A DNA stretch of 59,005 nucleotides from Promethearchaeota archaeon. Its GTDB lineage: Archaea; Asgardarchaeota; Lokiarchaeia; Helarchaeales; RDOG01. A model generated the notes under the pieces. That model ran no database searches. It saw nothing but the letters and a program-made list of their open reading frames with translations, and was not told the origin of the DNA. A program made the position numbers and the translations under genes. Positions 1 through 9,121 of the stretch are shown here, one piece after another (within the stretch, counting starts at the first letter, position 1; every line of letters starts with the position of its first letter). Location: positions 1 through 59,005 of the forward strand of contig RDOG01000023.1 of assembly GCA_011365055.1 (NCBI GenBank), read 5' to 3'.

Positions 1-868
1 ACCTGGACGTGGGTGTCCGGCAATGATACGAGAGATAAGCCAGGCATCTACGGCACGCAGGGCGTGGCGGATCCCGCCAACGTGCCCGGCGCGAGGGACT
101 GCAGCATATCTTGGACGGATGCTGGCGGTAACTTCTGGCTGTTCGGCGGATGTGGATTAGACGATACGATTAATTATGGCGATTTGAACGATCTCTGGAG
201 GTTCAATGTCAGCGATGCGACCTGGACGTGGGTGTCCGGCAATGATACGAGAGATAAGCCAGGCATCTACGGCACGCAGGGCGTGGCGGATCCCGCCAAC
301 GTGCCCGGCGCGAGGGACTGCAGCATATCTTGGACGGATGCTGGCGGTAACTTCTGGCTGTTCGGCGGATGTGGATTAGACGATACGATTAATTATGGCG
401 ATTTGAACGATCTCTGGAGGTTCAATGTCAGCGATGCGACCTGGACGTGGGTGTCCGGCAATGATACGAGAGATAAGCCAGGCATCTACGGCACGCAGGG
501 CGTGGCGGATCCCGCAAACGTGCCTGGGGCAAGGGAGCGTTCAGTTTCTTGGACGGATGCTGGCGATAACTTCTGGCTGTTCGGCGGAGGTGGATACGAC
601 AATGCCACTAATTATGGCGATTTGAACGATCTCTGGAGGTTCAATGTCAGCGATGCGACCTGGACGTGGGTGTCTGGCAATTATTCTTTGTATAATAAAG
701 GAATATACGGCACGCTGGGCGTTGCGGATCCCGCAAACGTGCCTGGGGCAAGGGAGCTTTCAGCTTCTTGGACGGATGCTAGCAGTAACTTGTGGCTCTT
801 CGGCGGCTACGGAATCGATAATGTGAGTTTTGATGGTGATTTAAACGATCTCTGGAAATATACCCCAT
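1..868 (+). repeat. 219-bp coding tandem repeat, four units
   Basis: Units run 1-219, 220-438, 439-657 and 658-868. Units 1 and 2 read as identical over all 219 bases. Unit 3 is identical to them for about its first 75 bases and then diverges, and unit 4 is the most diverged. The period is 73 codons, so copy number can change without breaking the frame. Assemblies of such repeats often collapse, so the real number of units may be higher. Confidence 0.9.
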
Positions 869-870
869 GA
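1..870 (+). CDS. Kelch-type tandem repeat protein, 5'-truncated by window edge
   Basis: The frame is open from base 1, so the gene starts outside the window. What remains is 289 residues made of four copies of a 73-residue unit. Each unit has the conserved pieces VPGAR, SWTDA, WLFGG and DLNDLWRFN followed by TWTWVSG, the pattern of kelch/galactose-oxidase-like beta-propeller blades in secreted or surface proteins. The protein stops at DLWKYTP, a natural end for this family. No catalytic domain is visible, and a ligand-binding or adhesive role is inference. The base composition is far more GC-rich than anything else in the window, and the first two units are identical at DNA level, so recent amplification or foreign origin is likely. 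Confidence 0.8.
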   Translation, partial: TWTWVSGNDTRDKPGIYGTQGVADPANVPGARDCSISWTDAGGNFWLFGGCGLDDTINYGDLNDLWRFNVSDATWTWVSGNDTRDKPGIYGTQGVADPANVPGARDCSISWTDAGGNFWLFGGCGLDDTINYGDLNDLWRFNVSDATWTWVSGNDTRDKPGIYGTQGVADPANVPGARERSVSWTDAGDNFWLFGGGGYDNATNYGDLNDLWRFNVSDATWTWVSGNYSLYNKGIYGTLGVADPANVPGARELSASWTDASSNLWLFGGYGIDNVSFDGDLNDLWKYTP

Positions 871-1432
871 ATCCAAGAGAATGTAACAAATTTTTTTCTC
901 CTTTTTTTTGGGAAGTCTTAGAAAATTTATTCAAGCACATCCATACCTACTTTTCATGTAAAATAGATACTCAAAAAAGGCATGGAATCACGTTTATGAC
1001 ACGCTATTCATAAAAAAATAGAAAAAAAGTGAAAGCATTTCAAAAAAATTGACGCAATTACATACGAGAATGCCATGATAATTGCAGAACGGAGAGATCC
1101 TCATAAAACTGAGAATTCATTATTTAATCATAAAAATCATGCTCTTAATAGAAACAAAGGTAGAATGTCTGGACAATTACGAATTAGAATTCGCTTCAAG
1201 AAACATGTAAGTGAATGGTTTGATTTTTTATTGGTATCATGGAATGAAATGAATGATATATTAAAATAAAAAATACAAGATGGGAAATGACGCAGTTTTT
1301 TTACTCAAAATATTTATCATATATTGCATTATTATCGAAATTGATAGCTTAGAATTTTTTTAATTAAAAATTTGAAATACAATATTATTTATTTTTAATG
1401 ATTTTTTTTCTATAAAAACCTCAATATATACA
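871..1432. other. Gene-poor AT-rich stretch
   Basis: I see no supported gene between the kelch gene and the first interspersed repeat. A 64-codon open frame at 1075-1269 (basic, ends WNEMNDILK) has no good ribosome binding site and no recognised domain. It could be a relic. T-rich tracts just after 870 could serve as the kelch gene terminator. Confidence 0.5.
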
Positions 1433-1629
1433 TTAATCGTGGTATCTTCGAATCTACCAATAATGATAAGAAAAACACGATCCAAATGAATCTAAGCTTC
1501 TAAAACCTAGTTTTATTTTTCTTGGATTTTAAAATCCAAGAAAAATTGAATCTAACTTCTGAATGAAAATAACCATCTAGATCACGAGTTTTGAAAATAT
1601 TATTTTAGATTCCAAAATCCCACGGTGAT
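1433..1629. repeat. Interspersed inverted-end repeat, copy A
   Basis: This non-coding element has degenerate inverted ends: an ATCGTGGTAT-type left end near 1433 and a CCCACGGTGA right end near 1629. It shares a core with copy B, including the block TCTAGATCACGAG near 1576-1588. Inside lies a perfect 32-base palindrome at 1515-1546, with CTTGGATTTT facing AAAATCCAAG, able to form a strong hairpin. It is longer than copy B by an extra segment on the left. It resembles a MITE, or a terminator-like repeat between genes. Confidence 0.7.
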
Positions 1630-1649
1630 CATATATATTGTAACATAAA

Positions 1650-3548
1650 TTACTTTTTTTTAGGAGCCTTTATTAAAAGATTAGATTTTTTGGATTCAAC
1701 ATACCTTATTTTAAATTTATCATTATAATAATAAAGATAATAAAGACACCAACCGATAAGAACAAAAAAATAAACATATCTATAACAAAAGAATACAACC
1801 CAAGAAATAAATATTGGAATCAAATATCTTTTATAAAATCTAAAATCGCTTTTTTCAATTAAAATGGCTTTATGAAGTGATAAATCTTCTATATCAAATA
1901 ATAGTGAGATAAAAGGTGTTAGAAGTATCAAATAATACTTAAAACTGCCTCGCGGATAGAACAATTGGAGACTAATGACGATAAATATTGATAAAAATAG
2001 TGCTTCTACGAAATATGAAAGATTTGTGTGTGTATTTATGCTATTTTTATATTTTGTTTTATATTGTAAATTTCTTGCATAAAACAAGTAAGTAATACCT
2101 AAAGTTCCTCCTAATAAGATGTAATAGCCAAGCATGTATGCTATACTATAGAGAATGATATCTGGAGCACCAATCAAAAAGAAAAAAGAGTTAAAAGTAA
2201 CAGGATAATTGTCATAAATCCCAGGTGTTATGAGAGAGTTAATTGAAAAAGAGATATTAATTATATTTCCCCAAATATACGATTGAAATCTAAGAATTAG
2301 AAATGGAAGTGAAATTAGTAAGATAGTAATTCCAAAAATCAGCGAATAAATTATAGAGTTCTTTAATTTTATTTTCCGATTTTCTCCTTTATTATTCATA
2401 ATCATTAACAATAATAGAAGTGGAAAAAAAACCAATGCAAATTGCTTGTACATTGATGCAATTCCTAAAGTTAGCATCGCTAAATAATTCTTCTTCACAA
2501 GAGCAAGATAAAAAGATAAAATGACAAAGAATGTAAATATGGAAGCATTTAACCAAATAAAACTTGCATAAATTAATGTAAATGGATTAATGAAGAACAG
2601 CATCATTGAACATATTGAATATTTCTCATTATTAGTTAACTTTCGTGAAATTAAATAAATGAGATATCCTGTTCCTAATGTGGACATTAAAAAGGGTATT
2701 CCTACACTCCACGAAGGAATCGACAAGAAAGCAAAGCTTCCAGTTGTAAGGATGAAAAGTGGACCATATGCATAACCAAAATATTGTTCTGAATATGGAA
2801 ATACTCCATTAATAAATAAATCTGTCCATCCAATATAATAGCCTTCAAAATCTCTAAACACTTCAATATCAAAGATCTCAAAAAAAGAGATCAACGTTGG
2901 AAGTTCACTAAATAAATAAGGCATGATTGTGATCCGGGCAAAGAAAAGACTTAGATTTATCCCGACTCCAATAGAAAAATATCTCTTCCATCCATTTAAG
3001 TACCATGCCAACATACTAAAGATAGTAATTGCTCCAATTACTAGAAGAATTGCACTGTAAAAGAACATTGGAGTGCTGATTGTATAATAATAGCCATAAT
3101 TTATAATTTCAGAAGTATTTTCCAAATTTATAATTAAGATATAAATTGCACCAATGTTCCTACTTGAAAAAATCCCCCTATAGAACAGCGAATCAACCCT
3201 AGGCTCATCAATACTATTTATTATTTTCAATGCTGTTATATTTTCTAATGAATCCTCAACCAGAAATTTCTGATATTCCATAGAATTTAAAATTAGAACT
3301 GTGCAATTTGATTCTTCAGATATAGATGTATAAAAATCTATTTTAAATTCGTAATCAATATGATTGATATTAGGATCAATAGAAATAACATAATAATTAT
3401 CTTCTTCGTTTAATGTAAGTGATTCTGAATTATGTACTCTCGAAAATTTGGAAGGTAGTATGGTATTAAATATTAATCCTGTTATGATAAATACAATTCC
3501 AACGATAATTCCGATTTTTTTAATATTTTTCTTGTTTAATCCTTCCAT
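1650..3548 (-). CDS. Polytopic membrane glycosyltransferase, GT-C type (GT87/PMT-like)
   Basis: The 632-residue protein has a first membrane helix at about residues 13-30, then an extracytoplasmic region to about 155, then about ten more hydrophobic segments and a basic C-terminus. Residues about 233-270 carry the acidic/aromatic loop WTDLFINGVFPY followed by YAYGPLF. This resembles the nPY...Y.Plf signature of GT-C transferases that use polyprenyl-phosphate sugars outside the membrane (DUF2029/GT87, PMT, ArnT superfamily). The likely role is adding a sugar to a lipid or protein at the cell surface. Acceptor and sugar are unknown. Copies A and B of the interspersed repeat flank the gene, which stands alone. 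Confidence 0.65.
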   Translation of the reverse strand: MEGLNKKNIKKIGIIVGIVFIITGLIFNTILPSKFSRVHNSESLTLNEEDNYYVISIDPNINHIDYEFKIDFYTSISEESNCTVLILNSMEYQKFLVEDSLENITALKIINSIDEPRVDSLFYRGIFSSRNIGAIYILIINLENTSEIINYGYYYTISTPMFFYSAILLVIGAITIFSMLAWYLNGWKRYFSIGVGINLSLFFARITIMPYLFSELPTLISFFEIFDIEVFRDFEGYYIGWTDLFINGVFPYSEQYFGYAYGPLFILTTGSFAFLSIPSWSVGIPFLMSTLGTGYLIYLISRKLTNNEKYSICSMMLFFINPFTLIYASFIWLNASIFTFFVILSFYLALVKKNYLAMLTLGIASMYKQFALVFFPLLLLLMIMNNKGENRKIKLKNSIIYSLIFGITILLISLPFLILRFQSYIWGNIINISFSINSLITPGIYDNYPVTFNSFFFLIGAPDIILYSIAYMLGYYILLGGTLGITYLFYARNLQYKTKYKNSINTHTNLSYFVEALFLSIFIVISLQLFYPRGSFKYYLILLTPFISLLFDIEDLSLHKAILIEKSDFRFYKRYLIPIFISWVVFFCYRYVYFFVLIGWCLYYLYYYNDKFKIRYVESKKSNLLIKAPKKK

Positions 3549-3648
3549 TTAATTATTAACTTAAAATAATTTTATTTTTTAATTTTGGTAAATTCTTTTA
3601 CTTTTAAAAAAATTTGTTTATAATCCATTCATATGTCAAATATATACA

Positions 3649-3763
3649 TTCACCGTGATATTTTAAAATCCAGAAAAAATTGAATGTAACCTCTGAATGA
3701 AAATAATCATCTAGATCACGAGTTTCTGAAATACTTTTTTAGATTCCAAAATACTGCGGTGAA
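3649..3763. repeat. Interspersed inverted-end repeat, copy B (MITE-like, 115 bp)
   Basis: The left end reads TTCACCGTGATATTTTAAAA and the right end is its imperfect inverse, finishing CTGCGGTGAA. The core GAATGAAAATAA(C/T)CATCTAGATCACGAG is shared with copy A. There is no coding capacity. Both ends keep the CACCG tip seen at the ends of copy A and of the 1-kb element at 4280-5294, so these form one family in the left 6 kb. Confidence 0.75.
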
Positions 3764-3833
3764 GATAAATATGTTATAAATATTTTAAAAAAAGAAATTT
3801 GAAGTTTTTAACTTCAAAATTTATTTGTCAAGA

Positions 3834-4154
3834 CTATCGGGGCATCTTCAATCCTTCGCCTTCTATCATTTTTCTTGCAGACATGAGTGTCTCGATTTCG
3901 TATTCAAAACCCTCGATTTCCGCGTAAAAACTCATACGCTTCGCCACGAGAGAATAGGTTTCCTCATATTTTTCTGTCTTAGCTCCAACAACGTATATTA
4001 ATTTATAAGCACCTTTAACAGGTCTCCCAGCACCGATAACTAGTTGTTTTTCAAAAGGTTGGATGGGAAACTTGCTCTGGAGTTCAAGGAATTTCTTGCC
4101 AAGTTCTAATCCTTTACTATATGGACACCACATTGTCACTAATATTACAACCAC
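3834..4154 (-). CDS. Conserved hypothetical small protein (106 aa)
   Basis: The start is a GTG at 4154: a strong AAGGAGG lies eight bases upstream, while the longer reading from an ATG at 4193 has no such site. The protein begins VVVILVTMWCPYSKG, has a central RPVKGAYKLIYVVGAKTEKYE segment and a helical C-terminus. The layout (beta strand, helix, strand, helix) suggests a small alpha/beta ferredoxin-like fold. I recall similar small proteins in Lokiarchaeia without known function. WCPY is not a CxxC thiol motif. It lies between copy B and the 1-kb repeat-bounded element. Confidence 0.6.
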   Translation of the reverse strand: MVVILVTMWCPYSKGLELGKKFLELQSKFPIQPFEKQLVIGAGRPVKGAYKLIYVVGAKTEKYEETYSLVAKRMSFYAEIEGFEYEIETLMSARKMIEGEGLKMPR

Positions 4155-4279
4155 TAACTTTTCCTCCTTACAAGCTAATATATACTTCATCAAAGAGATG
4201 ACTAAACTATACCCAGCAATGATATTTTAAATTTTCCTAAATAATTCCTTAGTAATTAATTAAATATGAAATATATATG

Positions 4280-5294
4280 TTCACAGTAGTATTTTAAAAT
4301 CCAAATAAAACATAATTTGGTTCTGGAGGTCAAGACAATCTTACTTTTTAATTTATTGAGATTTTTCTTTAGATTTAAAAATATTATTTATGACGGAGAT
4401 AGATATATTTAATGATTTTTATTGAAATCTATTTACTTTTTCATCACTAATTTTCCCAATCGTTATCCTTCGCCCTTGATTTCATCTTTATCTTTTTTTA
4501 ATGTTGATTCATCTACTTTAACTGTTTGAATACAACCTGAATCAGTTAATTTAACTTGAATATTTAAGTAAATGTCAGAATAACCTCCCGAAATTAATGG
4601 GATACAAGCGTGATTGCAATAATAATCGCGAATGTCGAAATCGCATTCATATTTTTTTGCTTGTTTCATTAGATTTTTTATATACTTACATTTTATCTGT
4701 GTGACACATTTTTCTTCTGATTCTTCAATTAATTTATTATTTTCTAAAGGAAAGAGAAATTCTAATCCCTTTTGGACTTCGTTTAGAACCTTTCTCATAT
4801 AATTAAGATGTCCACTTCGCAATACTTGTCTCAGAACCCACTTTTTTGCATCGCCAGATCCTTCATAATCCTTTATATATGTAGGAAGTGCATCAGAAAA
4901 ATACTCCTTGACTAGATCTGACCCTCCTTTTGAATCTAAAAATTTCATTAGAAAAACCATGTTATTTATCTTATCATCAACTGCATTTTTAACCATTTTT
5001 TTGTAATTTTTGTTTTTAATCATCATTTCCAATCACCATTAAAAAAAATACCCCGGTTTAATCCCATCATATGAAATATTATCAATAGATTTTTCAATAA
5101 ATCATTTTGATGAATTCTTTGCGATATCTGAAGATAATTTAATTTATTGATAATTCTAAAATTTGATTTATTATCAATTAATTTATCTCTTTTTATAAAT
5201 AAATGATATACAAAACAACTGTTTAAAAGAACTTATCTTTCTATACTTTAGGATTATATATTTTAAAATTCATATTTTAAAATACTACGGTGAA
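4280..5294. mobile_element. Putative 1-kb element with 21-bp terminal inverted repeats
   Basis: The left end (4280-4300) begins TTCACAGTAGTATTTT. The reverse complement of the right end (5274-5294) begins TTCACCGTAGTATTTT, and the two match at 20 of 21 bases. The same tips occur in the short copies A and B nearby. Exactly one gene lies inside. No transposase motif is visible, so this may be a cargo-bearing non-autonomous element. Alternatively, two solo repeat ends may simply flank an ordinary gene. Flanking target duplications are unclear in the AT-rich background. Confidence 0.45.
4463..5026 (-). CDS. Hypothetical protein inside the repeat-bounded element (187 aa)
   Basis: I do not recognise the family. 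ATG at 5026 is preferred because GGTGA lies six bases upstream; an upstream TTG is also possible. The N-terminal half is basic and helical (KNKNYKKMVKNAVDDKINN, then a helix-rich stretch to about residue 100). Residues about 105-150 hold several cysteines and a histidine (CVTQIKCKY, YECDF, DYYCNHACIP) that could bind metal. The tail is charged (KKDKDEIKGEG). No DDE, HUH or serine/tyrosine recombinase motif is visible, so a transposition role is not supported. Its position between inverted repeats is the main clue. Confidence 0.5.
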   Translation of the reverse strand: MMIKNKNYKKMVKNAVDDKINNMVFLMKFLDSKGGSDLVKEYFSDALPTYIKDYEGSGDAKKWVLRQVLRSGHLNYMRKVLNEVQKGLEFLFPLENNKLIEESEEKCVTQIKCKYIKNLMKQAKKYECDFDIRDYYCNHACIPLISGGYSDIYLNIQVKLTDSGCIQTVKVDESTLKKDKDEIKGEG

Positions 5295-5350
5295 GATTTT
5301 TATTCAATAAAAATAGAAAAAAAGATTCTTTTAAATTCTAATTCATTATA
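5295..5350. other. Short AT-rich spacer right of the element
   Basis: There is nothing recognisable here beyond T-rich tracts. Together with the right part of the element (5033-5294) it forms a stretch of about 320 bases without a gene. Confidence 0.4.
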
Positions 5351-5851
5351 TTAACCGTTTCGTTTTCTTTTTTTATAAATGATGATAATGACTATCACGC
5401 TTAATATAATTATTATTGCAATAGTAGTACTCAGAGGAGCATAATCAATATAAATTGTAATGTAATCTATATAGAAACTTATTGATGATGTTGTAGACCC
5501 ATTATTCTTAAAATCCAATATGTATTGACCTGGAATCAATGGAAAACCAGAATGTTCACTTTCTGTGGTATTATTCAACAATTTTTCTGTAATTGATAAA
5601 TTATTTGGAAAAATAGAAAGCTTAAGAAATATCGCGCTGTTTAGTGTAGTTACAATAAAAATTCCTACATCTTTCTCATAAATACTTGTGGGAGTGCTAA
5701 GATGAAATGACAAATTATAATTTTCACCATTTTTTAAATTTATAGTTTCAGAAATTGGTAGATAATGAGTTATTGATTTAACAGGATGAAATATAACCTG
5801 TATATTAAGGAAAATAAAGATTATTAAAATAGCTAAATATTTTTTTTTAAT
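5351..5851 (-). CDS. Secreted, membrane-anchored small protein; probable AUU start
   Basis: The frame reads back without a stop to 5851 and encodes a clear signal peptide (KKKYLAILIIFIFL). No ATG, GTG or TTG lies in front of that signal. An AAGGAG sits eight bases before an ATT codon at 5851-5849, so AUU is the best start, giving 166 residues. Starting at the internal TTG (5713) would remove the export signal. The mature part is extracellular and beta-rich, and ends with one membrane helix (TTIAIIIILSVIVIIIIY) and a basic KKRKRNG tail, so the topology is outside with a C-terminal anchor. Function is unknown. Confidence 0.6.
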   Translation of the reverse strand: MKKKYLAILIIFIFLNIQVIFHPVKSITHYLPISETINLKNGENYNLSFHLSTPTSIYEKDVGIFIVTTLNSAIFLKLSIFPNNLSITEKLLNNTTESEHSGFPLIPGQYILDFKNNGSTTSSISFYIDYITIYIDYAPLSTTIAIIIILSVIVIIIIYKKRKRNG

Positions 5852-6090
5852 TTAATTAACTCCTTCGATATTGATTTATCTTAGTCTCAATATGATGTTA
5901 TTTAAAATGTTTAGAAATTCTCAATTTATTCCTTTAGTCTTTCTTTTATAAAAATTATTTCGACTCAATTGAATGAATTACACTTAAATAAGAAATCTTA
6001 GATCTAATAAATTTGGCTGGTTTCAGATAAAAAAAATGAAATTGTTAATTATTTTGCATCAAGTAAATTTGAAATTTAAGAGGTTGAGAA

Positions 6091-6606
6091 ATGCACGACA
6101 AAATTAAAATAAAAATTTCAATTTACGTTAATCTTATAGTATTTGGAGTTATCTTTGGTTCATTATGGATTGCTCCAATTTCATATTTGATTTATACTAT
6201 TATTCTTGTTGAAAGATTGCTTGGATATGTTCCTTTATTTTATTATCAGATGATAGTGATAAATTCTTTTTGTAATCCTTTTTTTTATTTAATGATTATT
6301 ACATTTATAGCGATGAGAATTTTAAATAAATCACAAGAAGAAAATATTAAATTATTTTTTAATCACTTATTTCCAAGGGATAAACAAGACAGGCATAAGC
6401 TAGATGGGAAGGCAATATTTTTTGAGATAGGATTTCTTTCTGCTTTATTAATTAATATTTTTGCCATCATATTGATGGTTTATTCCAATTCAACTGAAAA
6501 TATTATTTCTAATATTATTATTATTTTAATTGTAACCATTATCTTTGAAATAAGTTTGGTGATCTACATGAGAGCAAAAGAACAAGAAAATTTTTTCATT
6601 CTTTAG
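6091..6606 (+). CDS. Hypothetical four-helix membrane protein (171 aa)
   Basis: The start ATG follows GAGGT at good spacing. Hydrophobic segments lie at about residues 12-40, 55-76, 112-131 and 138-160, with a charged cytoplasmic-looking loop (NKSQEENIKLF to KQDRHKLDGK) between the second and third. No conserved polar residues in the membrane and no family could be recognised. The next gene starts 80 bases downstream on the same strand but is unrelated. Confidence 0.6.
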   Translation: MHDKIKIKISIYVNLIVFGVIFGSLWIAPISYLIYTIILVERLLGYVPLFYYQMIVINSFCNPFFYLMIITFIAMRILNKSQEENIKLFFNHLFPRDKQDRHKLDGKAIFFEIGFLSALLINIFAIILMVYSNSTENIISNIIIILIVTIIFEISLVIYMRAKEQENFFIL

Positions 6607-6688
6607 CTCCCCTATAATCTTTTTTTAGTAAGTTTCAATTTAATTTATTCTTAAAATTTATTAGATAATCAATTACACTTTTTAATTG

Positions 6689-7357
6689 ATGAATTTCAAG
6701 ATTCAATTTCATGGTGTAGCTTGCTTTTCGATTCACGTGGGAGATCTAATTTTAGTATTTGATCCCCATGATGGGAAAAGTCTAGATTTACCTGAGCCAA
6801 CAGTTCGAAATGCGGATATAGTTTTATGTTCACATGCTCATTATGATCACGATGCAGGAAAACATCTCGTAGCAGCTAAAAATGGAAAAATAATTGTTGA
6901 AGAAGAAGGTAATTTTAAAATAAAGGGTATTGAAATTCAGGGGATTAAAGTGAAACACGGCAATTGGGAAGATTGGGGATATACAATTGTTTATTCCGTG
7001 AGATTTTTTGATGATTTGATATTCATCCATCTGGGGGACATGGGTTACGTTCCCACAAGCTTTGAATTAAATTCAATTCTAACTTTGGGGAGACCAGATG
7101 TCATCTTCATTCCTATTGGAGGAACATATGTACTTAATGCTAAAGACGCAATAACCACGGTAAAGATGATAAATCCAAAAATCACCTCAATCGTCTTTCA
7201 TTATTTATATGGACCTCTATTAACAAGAGATGACTTTAAAGGAATGACTACTGAAGAACCATTTCTAGATTTAGCTGCTTCAGAAACTACCATTTTAAAT
7301 GATTGGGTCTATACTTCGGAAATGAAAGCCAAAAAATATTTGATTTTCAAAACATAA
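6689..7357 (+). CDS. Metallo-beta-lactamase-fold hydrolase, UPF0173/UlaG-like
   Basis: The 222-residue protein shows the signature SHAHYDHD near residue 50 (the H-x-H-x-D-H zinc site), DPHD near residue 29, HLGDMG near 115 and FHYLYG near 173 for further metal ligands. The N-terminal FHGVACFSIHVG matches the 'GHas(x)fli' start of the UPF0173/YtkL group of metal-dependent hydrolases. Substrate is unknown. ATG at 6689 is preferred to the preceding TTG. A broken copy of its last third lies at 9118-9321 behind trpS, evidence of local duplication. Confidence 0.8.
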   Translation: MNFKIQFHGVACFSIHVGDLILVFDPHDGKSLDLPEPTVRNADIVLCSHAHYDHDAGKHLVAAKNGKIIVEEEGNFKIKGIEIQGIKVKHGNWEDWGYTIVYSVRFFDDLIFIHLGDMGYVPTSFELNSILTLGRPDVIFIPIGGTYVLNAKDAITTVKMINPKITSIVFHYLYGPLLTRDDFKGMTTEEPFLDLAASETTILNDWVYTSEMKAKKYLIFKT

Positions 7358-7374
7358 AATAATATGAACTTATA

Positions 7375-7793
7375 ATGAGCAAGCCAAACAAAAAAAGGAA
7401 AAGAAAAAATCCTTATATGTACCTGGAGTTGCAGTATTAAACTTTAAAGTTGAGCATGATTGGGAAATTCAAGAAGCTAAAAAACTATATGAAGATGCCC
7501 AATTTGATATTGAAGTTGATAAAATTCTATTTACTGATTGTATTGAGGGCATGAAACAATTTCCAGAGAATGTTATTGATTTAATCATAGCAGATCCTCC
7601 ATTTGGTATTAAATTTGATGGTAAGGGTTCCCAATATAACCGAGATTCGGATTTAGTAATTGATGGATATAATGAAATTGCGGAAAATTATGATCAATTT
7701 ATGGTAGAATGGGTTTCACAGCTTCCCCGCATCATGAAAGAAACTGCAAGTGCATTTATTTTTTCGGGTTGGACGAATCTTAAGGATGTGTAA
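7375..7793 (+). pseudogene. DNA methyltransferase pseudogene, 5' part
   Basis: Translation matches the first 150 residues of the intact methyltransferase encoded at 10376-11362 on the other strand, including IADPPFG (motif IV) and the stretch PRIMKETASAFIFSGWTNL. An intact start (MSKPNKKRKRKN) is followed by a frameshift in an A-run near 7405-7412, then KSLYVPGVAVLNF onward in another frame. The reading ends at LKDV-stop just after SGWTNL, where the intact protein continues. The remaining part lies at 11604-12127 in the same orientation, so the gene was split by an insertion of about 3.8 kb. Silent differences from the intact gene show old paralogy, not a fresh copy. Confidence 0.8.
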
Positions 7794-7963
7794 AGATCAT
7801 TAATAAATGAAAAAAAAAAATGTAAATTCCTATCATTATAATGATAACTGAAAAAAAAAAATTCAAAAATAAATGAAAATAAACTCAAAATTAAATGAAA
7901 AAAATAGTATAATATTTATCATCAATTTATTATATTATATTCCAAGAATTACGTGATTTGAAA
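7794..7963. other. Break region with 16-bp palindrome upstream of trpS
   Basis: It begins at the left breakpoint of the split methyltransferase. It holds a perfect palindrome, TATCATTATAATGATA (7831-7846), and several near-repeats of AAATGAAAA. This could be the trpS promoter/operator region, but the base composition makes chance palindromes common. Confidence 0.3.
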
Positions 7964-9121
7964 ATGTCCAATTTTGTTGTAACTCCTTGGGAAGTCAGTG
8001 GCGAAGTAGATTATGATATATTAATTCAAGAATTTGGTATAGAACCAATTGATGAAAATTTATTATTATCTATTAAAGAAATAACAAAAGAGATTCATCC
8101 TTTTTTACGAAGGAAGATTTTCTTTGCCCATAGAGATTTAAAATGGATACTTGAGGAATATGGAAAAGGAAATCCATTTTATCTTTATACTGGAAGAGGA
8201 CCGTCAGGTAATATTCATCTTGGTCATATTTTACCTTGGATTTTTACTAAATGGCTTCAAGAGAAATTTGATGTGGAGTTATGGTTTCAACTAACAGATG
8301 ATGAAAAGTTCTTATTTAACAAATCAATTTCATTAGAAGATACAAAACATTATGCATATGAAAATGCTCTAGACATCATTGCTTTAGGTTTTAATCCAAA
8401 AAAAACATATATCTTTTCTGATACCGAGCTAGCAGGAACCCTTTATAGAAACGCATTAAAAATTGCAAAAAAAATTACCTATTCTACAATAAAGGCAACA
8501 TTTGGATTAGGAAATAATTCAAATATTGGTCAAATTTTTTATACGAGTATACAAACAGTTCCAGCAATACTAAAAAGTATTATAGAAAATAAGAATATTC
8601 CTTGCCTTATACCACATGCAGTGGATCAAGACCCTCACTTTCGATTATCCAGAGACGTATTGCCGAATCTTGGATATTATAAGCCTGCTTCTATTCAATG
8701 TATATTCCTCCCTAGCCTTCAGCAAGGGGGTAAGATGTCTGCTTCTAAAGTCAATACAGCTATTTTCACTAAGGATGATCCGAAAGATGTAAAGGTGAAA
8801 ATTAATAACGCTTTTACAGGTGGACAAATAAGTGTGAAAGAACAGAGGGAAAAAGGAGGAATTCCTTCAATTTGTTCAGTCTTTAAATATCATTTTATGT
8901 TTTTCACTTTGAATGAAGAAGAAATAAATAACATCAAGAATCGGTGTTTAAACGGAGACTTATTATGTGGGGAATGCAAAAAAGATTTGATCCAAAAAAT
9001 TAATAATTTTCTTGGGAAACATCAAAAACAAAGAAAAAAAGCAAGAGATATATTAGATCAATATGTTTTAAAAGAAGATGATGAACTTATTCAACTGATA
9101 AAGAAGAAAAATAGTCTATGA
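7964..9121 (+). CDS. trpS: Tryptophanyl-tRNA synthetase, archaeal/eukaryotic type
   Basis: It charges tRNA-Trp with tryptophan. The class I signatures are present: GPSGNIHLGHILP (HIGH box, about residue 82) and GGKMSASK (KMSKS box, about residue 262). Further family marks are TGRGPSG, LTDDEKF, FNPKKTYIFSD and PHAVDQDPHFRLSRD. The length of 385 residues fits the archaeal/eukaryotic form. ATG 7964 is taken over the TTG two codons upstream. It sits inside the segment that splits the methyltransferase pseudogene, an odd place for an essential gene. It may therefore have moved here with the rearrangement or be a second copy, which the window cannot tell. Confidence 0.93.
   Translation: MSNFVVTPWEVSGEVDYDILIQEFGIEPIDENLLLSIKEITKEIHPFLRRKIFFAHRDLKWILEEYGKGNPFYLYTGRGPSGNIHLGHILPWIFTKWLQEKFDVELWFQLTDDEKFLFNKSISLEDTKHYAYENALDIIALGFNPKKTYIFSDTELAGTLYRNALKIAKKITYSTIKATFGLGNNSNIGQIFYTSIQTVPAILKSIIENKNIPCLIPHAVDQDPHFRLSRDVLPNLGYYKPASIQCIFLPSLQQGGKMSASKVNTAIFTKDDPKDVKVKINNAFTGGQISVKEQREKGGIPSICSVFKYHFMFFTLNEEEINNIKNRCLNGDLLCGECKKDLIQKINNFLGKHQKQRKKARDILDQYVLKEDDELIQLIKKKNSL

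Noticed and set aside
1..868. Regular repeats as a CRISPR array
   Set aside because: Units are 219 bp, coding in one frame, without spacers; they are protein repeats.
1075..1269. 64-aa open frame
   Set aside because: No ribosome site, no domain, lies in gene-poor AT-rich DNA next to repeats.
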